Shown in pieces: positions 11,472 to 21,639 of a DNA stretch of 64,000 nucleotides. Numbering within the stretch: position 1 is the first letter of the stretch; every line of letters begins with the position of its first letter. Under the pieces are notes generated by a model that was not told the DNA's origin, made no database searches, and saw only the letters and a program-made list of their open reading frames with translations. A program made the translations under genes and the position numbers. The DNA is from Phymatolithon calcareum. Its lineage: Eukaryota; Rhodophyta; Florideophyceae; Hapalidiales. The DNA lies in contig OZ345373.1 in NCBI GenBank assembly GCA_977006965.1, positions 1,488,001-1,552,000 on the forward strand. Reading direction: 5' to 3'.

Positions 11472-12373
11472 CAGGGGTGCGATAAAATTAATTGGAAAAA
11501 ATAATTGCAATTAGTGCAATGCAATACTCAATTTTCTAAAATCCTCCAATTCTAATTATTAATTTTTCTTCTATGAATAATTACAATAATTTGTTTGTTG
11601 CTGTAAACATTCTCCAATTAATTGCTTCTTTTTTCTTGACGGTTACTTCTGTTGGTACCTGGCGACTATCGCCAGACAACCCTCACCTGCCGGTCTACTA
11701 AGATGCTAGTTTTGCAAACCGCCAGCTATACATATTGCGGTCATCTGTGCCATTTTCAGCTCATTATCAGCTACAATTCACTTTATAGAGCATTTCAGAA
11801 TCTCAGCTATGAAGTCAATCGCGAAGAAGCGCAACACCAGTTCTACTACTATCGCGGATCCGGAAGTTGGAGCAAAGGAGCTAGTCGAACAGATTATCAC
11901 TTGGGACAGTCCAAGCGAGGGTGGACACTATCTCGGGATCCAGATCGAAAATGGAAACCAGAAGCACTCATAGAGCTGCCCCTCGGAGGGATGCAAGACC
12001 ATCATGAAGTCAGTAGTCGGTATTGGTTTTACTAACCCCGCGAGCCACTTGAAATCTTGCGAAGTATGTCCTTACTGATCAACGCTCCAGGCTAGAACCC
12101 GTGCTTTTCGAGTCACTTTTGTTTTTGAAGGTGAACAGCGAATTTAGGGATAAGAATCTAGTCTCCCAGGCTGTTAGAGCGTGCAGAGGGTCCAAGTAAT
12201 AGAGGAATGTAAAAACCGGGAGAAATCTGCAATTAATTGGCATTATTGCAATTATTGCTAAGACAAAAAATAGCAATAGCAATTTTCAATTTTCGTGGCA
12301 AGTACAATTGCAATATATATTTAGGCATACGATTTTTGTCCTATTCTCTCCAATTAAATTGTTCCTACCCCTG
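11472..12373. mobile_element. Non-autonomous hAT-type element, 902 bp
   Basis: Ends are CAGGGGTGCGATAAAATTAA and the inverted CAGGGGTAGGAACAATTTAA, the hAT-style CAGGGG terminus. The adjacent 8-bp flanks GTAGTGGC (11464-11471) and CTAGTGGT (12374-12381) share six central bases, fitting the 8-bp duplication of hAT elements. The subterminal parts are rich in AATTGCAATTA. The interior has one small frame (11809-11973, 54 residues, MKSIAKKR start) that may be an exon relic. No transposase domain is recognisable. Confidence 0.72.
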
Positions 12374-12485
12374 CTAGTGGTCCCGTGAAAGAGTCATTTT
12401 TGTATTTTATCTGGTAGCTTCCATTGGCGACAAACTTGTACTTCTCAAAGCGTCGTTTTTTCTCACGTCTACAAAAACAAGTCGT

Positions 12486-12647
12486 ATGTGTACCGTAAGC
12501 CGGGATAACAAATGTGTAAAACGTAAGAGTACCTGGCCCTCGTGGGTACAATAGTCCCTCGGGCTTCGCCTTCGGGTCCTATTGTACCCACTCGGGCCTG
12601 GTACTCTTACGTTTTACACATTTGTTATCCCGGCTTACGATACACAT
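12486..12647. repeat. Foldback hairpin, 69-bp arms
   Basis: The left arm 12486-12554 and right arm 12579-12647 are inverted copies with four mismatches in 69, around a 24-nt GC-rich loop. No open frame runs through it. Confidence 0.93.
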
Positions 12648-12977
12648 GTCCTTAATATAAGCCATAGTTGAACCTGAAAACAGGGTGGTGAAGGCATGGA
12701 AAGCGCATGAGGACAAGCAAACGGAAATGAATGTGCTACATTGCTCCAGCTCGGCTGCGAGATGCAGAGGCGTCTACGTTGGAGAATTTCCATTCACTTA
12801 ATCGACCGGAATATTGACTGAGCTACAGTGCCCGTTGCCGTCGTGGGGCGAGTGCGTATTCAGATAGATCATATGTCCGAAAGGTTGTGCGGTCAAGCTA
12901 TTTGCTCAACGTGTCGATGGCGTACAGTTATTATTCGTTCGCAGGTTTTCGCTCTCAGACACTTGGTGCAGTGCGAA

Positions 12978-13045
12978 TCTGCTCTTGTGTTGGCGTGCGC
13001 TGGGCACTGAGGGCTTCTAGAATAATAACGCACAACTTCCCCCTC
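12978..13045 (+). mobile_element. R3 LINE tail at the broken end of the Copia element
   Basis: It matches the R3 terminus (CTGCTCTTGTGTTGGCGTGC, GGGCTTCTAGAATAATAAC, CTTCCCCC) and adjoins the point where the Copia integrase stops. The 5' extent and TSD are not clear. Confidence 0.65.
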
Positions 13046-13964
13046 TACGACTCTCTTGGAGGTTTTGAAAAGTGTCATTCTGCGCATTTGAAAATGGAGC
13101 TCCGTCCGACTGAATTCGTAGGACCGGACGTCCAGTGGCACGTTGTAGCTTGCGTAGAGCGATGACTAGTGCACGACCAGCGGCCGCTTTTGTGCGTGTG
13201 GGCAACGCTTTTAAAAAACCCGAGGCCTTGTCTACTGCGACAGTAAAGTACCTGTTTCCCCTGATGGACTTTTGCAGTGGTCCGGCCGTGTCGGTGCTGA
13301 TTTTTGCCAGTGGCGATACGTTTCCGTCCGTGGAGGAAAGATGCGGGGTTCTCGTCAACTTCGCTTCATTGCAAGGGGCACAGGTGTACTCTCCTTTTTC
13401 TCCGGAGGTTTCACTGCGCAGCGACGGGAAGGCAGCAAGCAGACGTCGCATGGCGGCAGGATGCGGGTGGGCAAAAGATTCGTGCAGTTTTCTGAGGGCT
13501 CGCGGTATGCGAAATCTCGACCGTATAGACTGCTTATGCGCTTGTGCTGCAGATGCGCTTGAGCACGGGACGTCGAATGCGTATACATTTCCTGTTCTAG
13601 TACCCGAGGCAACAACGTGGGGAGGCTCCTTGGTAGTTTTTGGCGTGACAAAGAATCGATGTCCTTGGATTAGTATGTCGTTGTCATCGGCGATGCGCGC
13701 TGCGGATACGAGGTCGCGTGCAAGCGAGGGTACGAACAGAGCGTTCAATAATCGAATGGATTTAGAAGCTCCGTGGAGGAGCATGGTGCCGGTGCGCTTT
13801 GCAAGCATTGTGGCTCCGTTGGCTAGGCGAATGGGGATTTTCACGGAGCGCGCATTCGACAGAGCGGAACTGATATTTGTGCAGTGATGGCTAGCGGCAG
13901 TGTCTAGCAGAGGCGACATGGGATAGTTCTGGTCGGAGTTTACGTTGCTATCTGTAAAGAGCAT
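13017..13964 (-). pseudogene. Ty1/Copia pol, truncated in integrase
   Basis: N-terminal part of a Copia polyprotein. In order it shows the protease site LLDTAASHH, the gag-pre-integrase segment RKLHESFAHPHPAAMRRL with the later CAPC cysteines (zinc-binding H-H-C-C type), and the start of the integrase core STDTAGPLQKSIRGNRYFTV with the second region VLRIQSDGAPFSNA. The frame then runs into unrelated sequence and the R3 tail. The rest of integrase, RT and RNase H are absent, so this copy cannot move by itself. It lies 5 nt downstream of the gag stop in a different frame, so gag and pol were linked by frameshifting or a mutation separates them. Confidence 0.9.
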
Positions 13965-13969
13965 AGTTG

Positions 13970-14842
13970 CTATAGAGTTGCCACCGCCTTTATGAAGGAC
14001 TGGTCTTGCGTCTGGTTGGAAGCGGCGGCTGCCACGGTGGCAGGTTCACGGGGGCGCTGTCCGGCGCGCGAAGCGGCGCGCGCCTTGATGGCCTTGCAAA
14101 TGTCATCACCTTCGACGTGGTTGTCCATCCGGTGCGTCATGCACCGGTAGTCCGTTACTGTAGGATCATTAGGACGGCGGCCGAAGTGGTTAGAATCCTT
14201 GGTCCTATTTCCTCCCGCGCTTTGGTTTCCCTTCCTGTTATTGAAATTGCGCGGGGGGTTGTGCGGAAGGCGTAACACAGAAGCAATGAGGCGGTTAACA
14301 ACCTCGTACGTGCGGTGAGAATCCGGGAGGTACGCGTAGAGCTCGCGGATCGCGTGGGAATGGGCGGTGTTGGGCAGTCCGGCGACAATATCGGCGATGA
14401 ACGCGGCGGGCTTGGCGAGATGGTGCTCCACATCAGCGCTGAGGAGCTTGTCATGGCGGTCTCTATGGGCGGCGATGTACGCCGCGGTTGACGAGTGCGA
14501 GTTGAGAGGCTTCACCGTCGTGTCGATAGAGACCTGGTATATGGACTCCTGAGGAGCAGTTTGGATAAGGTGCTTGTAAGCGTCGAGGGCGCTCATGGGG
14601 GAGATAGCCTGGCGCATCGATTTGCTGACAGTCAGCATGAGGAACGACTTTAGCAGGGCAGCCTGCGCGGCTTCGACTTTGTTCCCGTCGACAGGCTCAC
14701 GCTTGAGCAAATCATTGGCCTGTTGACCTTGTACCACAGCCTCAACGCACAGCCTCCAATCACGATGGTTAGAGGCGTCAGCGTGGAGCGTGGCGATGCT
14801 GTCCGTGGGCCAGGGGCGAGTTGGGATGTGGTGGTCGGTCAT
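13970..14842 (-). CDS. Ty1/Copia Gag-like protein
   Basis: A 290-residue capsid-type protein of the Copia element. Features are an N-terminal segment with WRLCVEAVVQGQ, a helical middle (LLKSFLMLTVSKSMRQAI), a basic region (NFNNRKGNQSAGGNRTKDSN), and a zinc-knuckle-like C-x2-H-x4-H-x6-C (CMTHRMDNHVEGDDIC). The start ATG at 14842 lies about 215 bp inside the primer-binding site, as expected for a leader. The frame is intact, but the element is defective because pol is truncated. Confidence 0.8.
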   Translation of the reverse strand: MTDHHIPTRPWPTDSIATLHADASNHRDWRLCVEAVVQGQQANDLLKREPVDGNKVEAAQAALLKSFLMLTVSKSMRQAISPMSALDAYKHLIQTAPQESIYQVSIDTTVKPLNSHSSTAAYIAAHRDRHDKLLSADVEHHLAKPAAFIADIVAGLPNTAHSHAIRELYAYLPDSHRTYEVVNRLIASVLRLPHNPPRNFNNRKGNQSAGGNRTKDSNHFGRRPNDPTVTDYRCMTHRMDNHVEGDDICKAIKARAASRAGQRPREPATVAAAASNQTQDQSFIKAVATL

Positions 14843-15050
14843 GGTGGAAGATGTTGGGGACGCCGGTGTTGTTGGTTGCGAGGAAGGGGGCGTCTGCGGT
14901 GAAGATGGTGGTTGAGAATGGGGCGGTGACGAATGGGCGTCACTTCCAGAGCTGGTGCTCTCCTTGTAGTTAGGTGCGGGCTTGGTAGGGTGCCGCTTGG
15001 GTCGCCCGGAGGCGTGTGTGGCAAAAGTTTCCGTGTTGGTCAGTGATTAG

Positions 15051-15068
15051 GCGTATAGGCCCATAACC
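15051..15068 (-). promoter_or_regulatory. Copia primer-binding site (initiator-tRNA-Met half-molecule type)
   Basis: On the minus strand, GGTTATGGGCC follows the presumed LTR end ...TAACA directly. Copia-group elements are known to prime from the anticodon region of initiator tRNA-Met, whose complement starts GGTTATGGGCC. Position and sequence both fit. Confidence 0.75.
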
Positions 15069-15535
15069 TGTTAGCAGTGGAGGATGACTAGGTCTTTACT
15101 TAGATGAGAGCGGTAGTACTTATAGTGGGCTATCTGTCATACATGTGGCTGGAGAGGGAAGACTAGGGCTGTCTACTGATTATCCAGCCCACTAGTGAGG
15201 ATCTGACAGGTAGGAAAGAAAATATGCTGGTCACGCAGAAGAAGCACATCTGTCATGTCGCGAGCAAAAAATACTGCGCCGAGTTTTTATTTTTTTTCCT
15301 TTTGTAACAAACGCGTTGGCTGTGCGTCATTAAGTGCGTGCACGAAGGCACACTAGAGGGCACCCCGCACAGAAAAGTTGTCTGTGCGGGTTCGTTTATT
15401 CGGAAACGTGTGCCCGTGGAGACAGTGAGTGTCTCCACTATTGTGTTGTGTGTTGGAGTGTTGGGTGTGTGTTCTCGGTTGTTCCCCCTCTCTCTCTCTA
15501 CTATGTGAACTTGGCGAGCTATTTCTACTAAAATC
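15069..15535 (-). repeat. 5' LTR of the Copia element (outer boundary approximate)
   Basis: The inner boundary is set by TGTTAGCAG at 15069 next to the primer site. The outer boundary is not resolved. Positions 15300-15391 recur at 50193-50287 and include a conserved stem CCCGCACAG/CTGTGCGGG around a 9-nt loop. The 3' LTR is not present in this window. Confidence 0.6.
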
Positions 15536-15614
15536 TCCCGGAGGTACTCAACGATGATTGGCTAACGAGCAGTGAAAAGATCTCTCTGAGGTGCGCATCA
15601 TAATGCCCATTCAA

Positions 15615-15690
15615 AGGCATTACACTTTCAAGTTTATTTAAAAGCCCCACCGAACTTCCGAAGATATTGGCAAGGTTTCCTCTGATGCTA
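15615..15690 (-). mobile_element. R2-like LINE tail
   Basis: The minus strand reads GAGGAAACCTTGCCAATATC, then GGGGCTTTTAAATAAACTTG, matching the R2 terminus seen at 5794 and 18125. No clear TSD was found. Confidence 0.65.
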
Positions 15691-15810
15691 CCTACCTTTG
15701 TGCAGCTCACGAAACGTCCACTAGAAGGGCGGAAAGGGAAAACGCAAGACTCAAAGTAGTCCTATCTCAGTCCACTACGGGATTGTTGGTGCCACCCGCG
15801 CTGAGTGCTC

Positions 15811-15845
15811 GGTGCAGTCGTACACACGGTGTGTACGACTGCACC
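15811..15845. repeat. Perfect palindrome, 17-bp arms, 1-nt spacer
   Basis: GGTGCAGTCGTACACAC, then G, then its exact reverse complement. Such a perfect site could extrude a cruciform or bind a dimeric protein. Confidence 0.9.
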
Positions 15846-16399
15846 GTGTGTAAAACATCACGAAAACATCAATGACCAATCTCCCAGAGCGCTTCAGACT
15901 GTATAGAGCGTCTTCCAAGTCAAAAACGGTGAGCGGCGCGGTTCAAAAGATTCTCGTCGAGGAAATCAAAGGTCGCGCGAGCACGTCACTTCCCAGGAAA
16001 CGGGTCCTAGTTCAGAACCAGATGGAGAAGACTAAGATTAAGACTCTCAAGATGGTTATCGACAAGGCAAGAAGGCCAGAAGAAGGTGATCCTTCCTCTC
16101 GAATGCTTGTATCGAGAGCCAGAGGGCAATAATCTGCACCAGGAAAAGCCAGCTTAGAGTAATCGCGGTCGCTAATTTTGCTTCGCCAAACGCCGAGTTT
16201 CCCGTTTATTATCAACCACAATGTCGACAGAAGGCAGAAAAAAACCTCTATACAATCAGCAGAAGGCCTGAACACCCTCTTCCGGGCTCTCTCGCCTGCA
16301 CCCTTCATCGTTCTTGCGACTCATCATCGCAAAAGGAGCTTGATTTCATTGCGCCAAACCGTGGGAATAATAGTTTTGTTAATGGATTGCCATAGTTCG

Positions 16400-17567
16400 A
16401 GCGCTAAGTTCTATGCCCACTTGGGGGAAGGATTCCCCATCAGTTCTGGAAAGTTCGCACTATAAACGGAGATGTTATATCCGATAACGGTGGCATCGGG
16501 TTTCACACACCGTACCATTCCTTCATGACGATGTTTCACCAAGTGCACCTTCGAATAATTTTTGCTTTGGCGTCCGCTATGCTGAAACGAATAGGAATAA
16601 TGGAGACTGAGGTGACAAGGCTTCTTAAGAATTTCGGAATACTCGTCCTCATGACAAGGTTTGAGCTGGGCGCAAAGAAAGTTATGAAAGACTACCATGG
16701 GGAACAAGTATATCCTCGCTCCTTCATTTTAAAACACTGGGATGACCAGAGATAGGCTCTACAAGTACCTCCGGCGTATCACATTCAACGTGCAACCAAG
16801 TGAATAAGGCACTGTCCCGTCCGTACTGCACCGGTGGGCGCTCCTTCAGGATTTTGTCGATGCCATAAATGATCACAAAAAGCCCACTGTGTCTCCGGTA
16901 TAAATGGTTTGCTTTGACAAGTTCATATCTCTGTGGTATGGAAACGGAGGTCATTGGATTGAAAATGGCCTGCAACAGTACATCGGCATCCACAGTGAAC
17001 GGGAGAAAAGTTGCGAGGTACAGAATTCAGCCTAAAGAGGAAGTGAGATAATTCTGCATCTTGAGCTTGGGACCATGGCAGAGGGCGAGAAGCAAAACGG
17101 TTTCGAAGGCAAAACTGCCCATAGGACAGTTTTACTGTGCTGCCTTATGGCTGCATGCTCTTGTACAAGGCGCCTTGTCCTCCCGAATTCATTTGGCTCG
17201 CGCAATATTCGTCGATGTTCAGTACTCCAGAACGTACATTTGCTTCTGCGGCGGTGTTGAAACCCACTTAACGCCCACGAAGATGAAAAGGAAGACTGCA
17301 GGTGGCATGATGGCTACTTTCGATCTGCAAAACAACTGCAGAGTCTGCCAAGTCAAGGAAAATGACCCTTATGTGCTCATAATGTATTAGGCTGGACGGC
17401 GCCGCAATCAATATATGTGGCACTTCAACTGGTACAAACTGTTTTGCTAAGTATGCTGAGTACATCCACGAGCTTGATGCTTTTGATGAGCCTAAAAATG
17501 AGTAGCTTTCGTTGGCAAAAATTAAATGGTTCTCGTTCCCCCAATTGAGGGAAAATTCCCGCCACAG
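16400..17567. pseudogene. Decayed coding region, family not recognised
   Basis: Fragments with protein-like composition occur on both strands without a continuous frame. A plus-strand example is YAEYIHELDAFDEPKNE, then LSLAKIKWFSF, at about 17450-17560. I cannot name the family; a degenerate transposase is possible. Confidence 0.3.
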
Positions 17568-17579
17568 AGACACTATATA

Positions 17580-17632
17580 GAAGAAAGGTAGATTTTTATT
17601 TAAAAATTACCAACGCATCTGCTGACGCTTAT
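17580..17632 (-). mobile_element. R1 retroelement tail, 53 bp, with 12-bp TSD
   Basis: Only the last 53 bp of R1, flanked by a perfect 12-bp duplication AGACACTATATA (17568-17579 and 17633-17644). It fixes the R1 3' terminus as a pyrimidine-rich CTTTCTTC, not poly(A). Confidence 0.93.
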
Positions 17633-17779
17633 AGACACTATATACGGATTTTGCATTTCGGGGCAGTATCATGGTGCAATACAGACAGTTCAAAAGGAGG
17701 CAAGATGAAGTATGAGTCGATTAAATCATTTCCCCTACGATCTATTTGGCTGACAACAGTACAGTAGAGATAAGCAATT

Positions 17780-18224
17780 AGCGCTTCAGTACATCTGCGG
17801 AAGATTTCCGCAGGTATCGACAACAAGCATGGTGAAAAAATTTGGGAACCGAGCTCAACAGTATATGGAAACGCTGGAAAACAATCTGTCAAGAAAGGAG
17901 ACAAAAGACTGGACACCGAGAAAGCGCTTAACGAGCTCTTGCTATTCAGCAAGACCATCATCGAGTGCATGGAAATCGAAGAAGGACTGAACGAGAAGTT
18001 ACGTAGATGTCCCTTAGGACACGAAGCCTATTAGCGGGAACACCAATAGCGAACCCACAGTAACACCACATAGCAGGTAGGACGATCTAGGTTCCAAAAT
18101 TTCCCCACCGCCTATGGCAGACGGTAGGTTTCAACGGTCTACACACTGGAAGGTAGCAACTGAGGAAGCCTTGCCCGATTATTCGTAAGATTGTGAGGCT
18201 TTTAAATAAAGTTCAATTGAAAAA
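17780..18224 (+). mobile_element. R2 LINE 3' fragment, 445 bp, with 17-bp TSD
   Basis: A degenerate C-terminal coding part (a GRFPQVSTT-type start, then KALNELLLFSKTIIECME) and a 3'UTR identical in layout to 5794-5889. It ends AGGCTTTTAAATAAAG plus A-rich tail. AGTAGAGATAAGCAATT at 17763-17779 and 18225-18241 is a perfect 17-bp target-site duplication. Confidence 0.92.
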
Positions 18225-18299
18225 AGTAGAGATAAGCAATTTCGTGCTCATTACCAATACGCATCTGAGCCATAGGGAAATCGATGGTCTTTAGGGACG

Positions 18300-19830
18300 A
18301 CAGTGTGGAGAAGAAAAAATTGTAGAAGGCAATTGCTTCACAACGCTCTGCAAAGAGCTTACTGTCGGCTACTGGGACAAGTTTTCAGCAAGTTTCGCAG
18401 GGCACTGTACTCCCCGGGAAACTGGGATGCTTGCAGTCCGACTGCTGCAATAAGAATGGTCAAGCGCTTTCCGAACAAGCACAAGCGTCGGCTCTAGTCT
18501 TGGATTCCACAGGAATTTCAACTGTAATGAGGGACAAGCATGGCGTTGTCGCTCACGTCTGCAGAGCAGCAACGACATGCCGTTGCACAAGGATATTCAG
18601 AGCAATGTTGCCAACGTAGGTGGAGCTCCGCTAATATGTTATTTCTATTTGCTCACTTTTTGGTAGATTTGCAGGGAGTTGTGTTTCGCTCGCTGGAGCT
18701 CTAGGAAATCCGAAGTATATAACGTCAGGGAGGCAGCTCACAGTCCAAGCTAACGAGCGAAAATTGCCAAATAAACCTGCTCAAGTGTAACCTAAGTTTA
18801 AGATCAAGCGTGCGGCTTTCCTATCTTAGCCTGTTAGTCACCTCCCGATTGTGTGAAGGTTCAAAGCTAAATTGCAGGTCGAAGTAATCACTGGGGAGAA
18901 GTGAACTGCACTCTACTAGCTGCTAGTGAGCCGCTTGATTCCATTCCAAATTCTGTTCATCTCGCGTTAGTCGCAAACTCAGCTTAGACAAATAAGTTTC
19001 TTTATCGATCTCCCTGCGCTCGAAGCTTAGAGGTGGCAGCTCCTTGTTCATCCCCTGGTTTTTTTACGATTCTAGTTCGAAAGCTCCAATGGCTATACGT
19101 TTGTGCAATACGACTGCTCTTCGAAAGATTTATCATAGATTCCAATGTGTCTTCCGTTCAAGCGCTCTTTTGAGAGGCTTGAGCCAATATGTATTGATGC
19201 GAAGAATAAGAAGGAGTGCGAGTTTTCAAAAAGTTACGAGCGCATCATTAAATGATGAAAGCAAAATGTATAGCGTGGTCAATTCAATCAATCGCCGCTG
19301 TGATTGACCCCTATATATCGTTTTTATTCAAAGTAGCGCTCTATTGATTATTAACATTAGGAACCTCAGACGCGTCATTCTCTCTCTAGTGTAAAAGGTG
19401 CCCCAATATGTTTCTATACGTCGTTCTAGATGGCCACTTATCTTTTTTCCTTTTTCCAGGCCTAATTATCTGTTCTCATTTCCTCTACTTAGATACGGCT
19501 CCCTTCTTCGCTTTCTGAGCAGCTTAATGTTTTTCATGTCCTTATATTCTGCTTCTTCGAGATGTTTTTCTGTCTTTCCAGGACCGAGGATAACCATTTC
19601 GTATGACTTCACGTCCCTAGTTGTGAGAGGACGTCCAGAGTGTAACACCACGAAGTGATCCGTTCGCCATAATCGAGGGCAAGTAAGACGCAACCCTGAT
19701 CTGTGCTGATAATGATCAGCAGCGGACACTGCTTGAATCTCAGAGACTTCCTCAAACTGCTTCAGAAAGACTACTTAAGCCGACCTATAGAAACAGCACG
19801 CAGAAAACCAACAACAATCAGACCGAAAAT
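18300..19830. other. No gene that I can support
   Basis: Short frames only. A minus-strand frame at 19466-19729 (LRLTCPRLWRTDHFVVLHSG, then Lys-rich) has protein-like composition but no motif I recognise. Confidence 0.4.
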
Positions 19831-20015
19831 ACCGTGGTATCTAAGGTGAACATTTTCTTCTGAAAGCATCGACTTCGAAAAAGAATGCGCTCGACTCTTC
19901 TTACAAAGAGTCCATAGTAGCTGGTACTATTTGTCATCTTTTCTTGGGTGAAGAAGAATACGTTCTGGACCAGTCGGAAAAGCGCACCTAGGCGGAAGTA
20001 GCCAATCGAGTGGCC

Positions 20016-21634
20016 CTCGCATCTCCTATGGGGGAGGTCGCGACACTGAACAGCGCGATAGATGGCGAAATCAAGGAAACGAACGATGAAGGACCCTAGA
20101 TTGTCAACCGCAGTCGAAGATCGACGCGGAAAGGATCGCGCTCGACTACGGCGGCGGTGCAAAATGTTGGAAAAAATAGCGAATTTATGAGAAAGAGTTC
20201 TGGAACCGATGGGTTTTCTGGGGCAGAACAAGGAGAGACGCCGTCTGAAGACGACCAGAACGTCGGAAATCGTGCGTCGACCCGGCAAGCGGAGAAGGAA
20301 CTAGAAAATGCCGAAGAGCAACTGATTTCGAAAACCGTTGGTCAGAACCCGACTCGACAGACGTTCGTGAAAGTTCGGCACCTAGCAACGTGCCCGGACT
20401 GCAACACTAAGGGGAGGATGAAGATTATTGGAGGAACTGCCAGAGCCCCACTGAAACTGATGTGCACAAAGTGTGGGCTCACGAAAAAGGGGAATGAAGT
20501 CTCCCAACTAGTTAACATAATCGAGTGTACTCCCGAAGTGAGACACAGGCTCGCGAAGTACGCACAGCTGCCAAGAAACCACAACAGGGTCATGAAAACA
20601 TGGATAAGGCTATCTCTGAAATGGAAAAGAGACTGAATGAGATGGAATCCGGACTCGCAGTGACCGTAAATCGTGTCACTGTCCTGGAGGCACGGGTGCG
20701 AGCCTTAGCTGAGGAGAACGCGATACTCCGAGCTAGAAATAGGGAGCCCGAAGGCCGGCAAAGAGTTCTGGGGGAAGATGAAGACAACCCTGCTTCAACG
20801 GAAATGGAGTGGGAAGAGGAAATCCAAGCACACGACAATGCTTCAGGCCTTCCAGCGAGTCCTGACGAAAATCCTATTATCCAACCAGAGCGAGACCCAA
20901 CTAGGAGGTCATATCTGCACTTTTTAAAGCAAAACACACCAGAGGACGCCCGTCTGGCAGAGGACAAAGAAAAGGTGATCCGTTTTGGAGAGCGCATGGG
21001 AGCATTCATGAGACGCAAAGGATGGGGCGCCGAAGTTGCCGCTCACTACCTCAAGAACCTTCCCAGAGCAGAAAGAAGTGAGATAGAAGAAGCCATCAGA
21101 GAGCTCCTCTCGAAAAATAATGTGCTATATATTTCATTCATAGGAAACTCCGTTGTGGAGATCCTAGCGCAGAAAAACGACGTCCAAGAAATCAAGACAC
21201 TAGTGAGATCCGCGAACCTTGTGCTGATGCCCTACTTCAGTGTCTTCGATAATGCCCTACGCAACAAGCGCATAGCGAACTTAAGCGAGGGACAGGCAAG
21301 AAACCTTGCTAAGCGGAGGAGCAGGGCTCGTCACTGCGAAAAAGCGGCAAACAATATTCAAGCTAAGGAGAGGTACAGAACCCTTGCCAAAACGGCGGAC
21401 AGGAAGAAAATGGAGATGGACAGAGACCAAAGGATCCCTGCCCATTGGAAGCAATTCCCACGCAGGCCGCTGGTTGCCCCTGGTTTTCGGGAAATTCTCA
21501 AGAGAGAAGAGAATCCGCAGGAAGGAAACACAAATTCAGAGAATCCCACAACCGCAAAGCAGTGCACACCCGCGGAGCAGGACACCGATATCTCCACTGA
21601 TACTCTCCAAGGATCTAAGAAAAAGAAGGACTAA
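20016..21634 (+). pseudogene. LINE ORF1: zinc ribbon plus coiled coil
   Basis: First open reading frame of the most complete LINE here, expected to bind element RNA. The N-terminal part (to 20636) has an acidic and polar region, then a four-cysteine zinc ribbon, CPDCNTKG followed about 20 residues later by CTKCG. A shift of frame near 20540-20600 leads into an intact stretch to 21634. That stretch has a heptad-like coiled coil (MDKAISEMEKRLNEMESGL, TVLEARVRALAEENAILR), an acidic linker, a helical domain (AHYLKNLPRAERSEIEEAIR) and a basic tail ending KKKKD. An in-frame TAG lies upstream at about 20098. ORF1 proteins of LINEs commonly carry CCHC knuckles; none is seen here. Confidence 0.72.
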
Positions 21635-21639
21635 ACAAA

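Noticed and set aside
13135-13887. 250-residue plus-strand frame
   Set aside because: It is fully antisense to Copia pol, whose protease and integrase motifs are clear.
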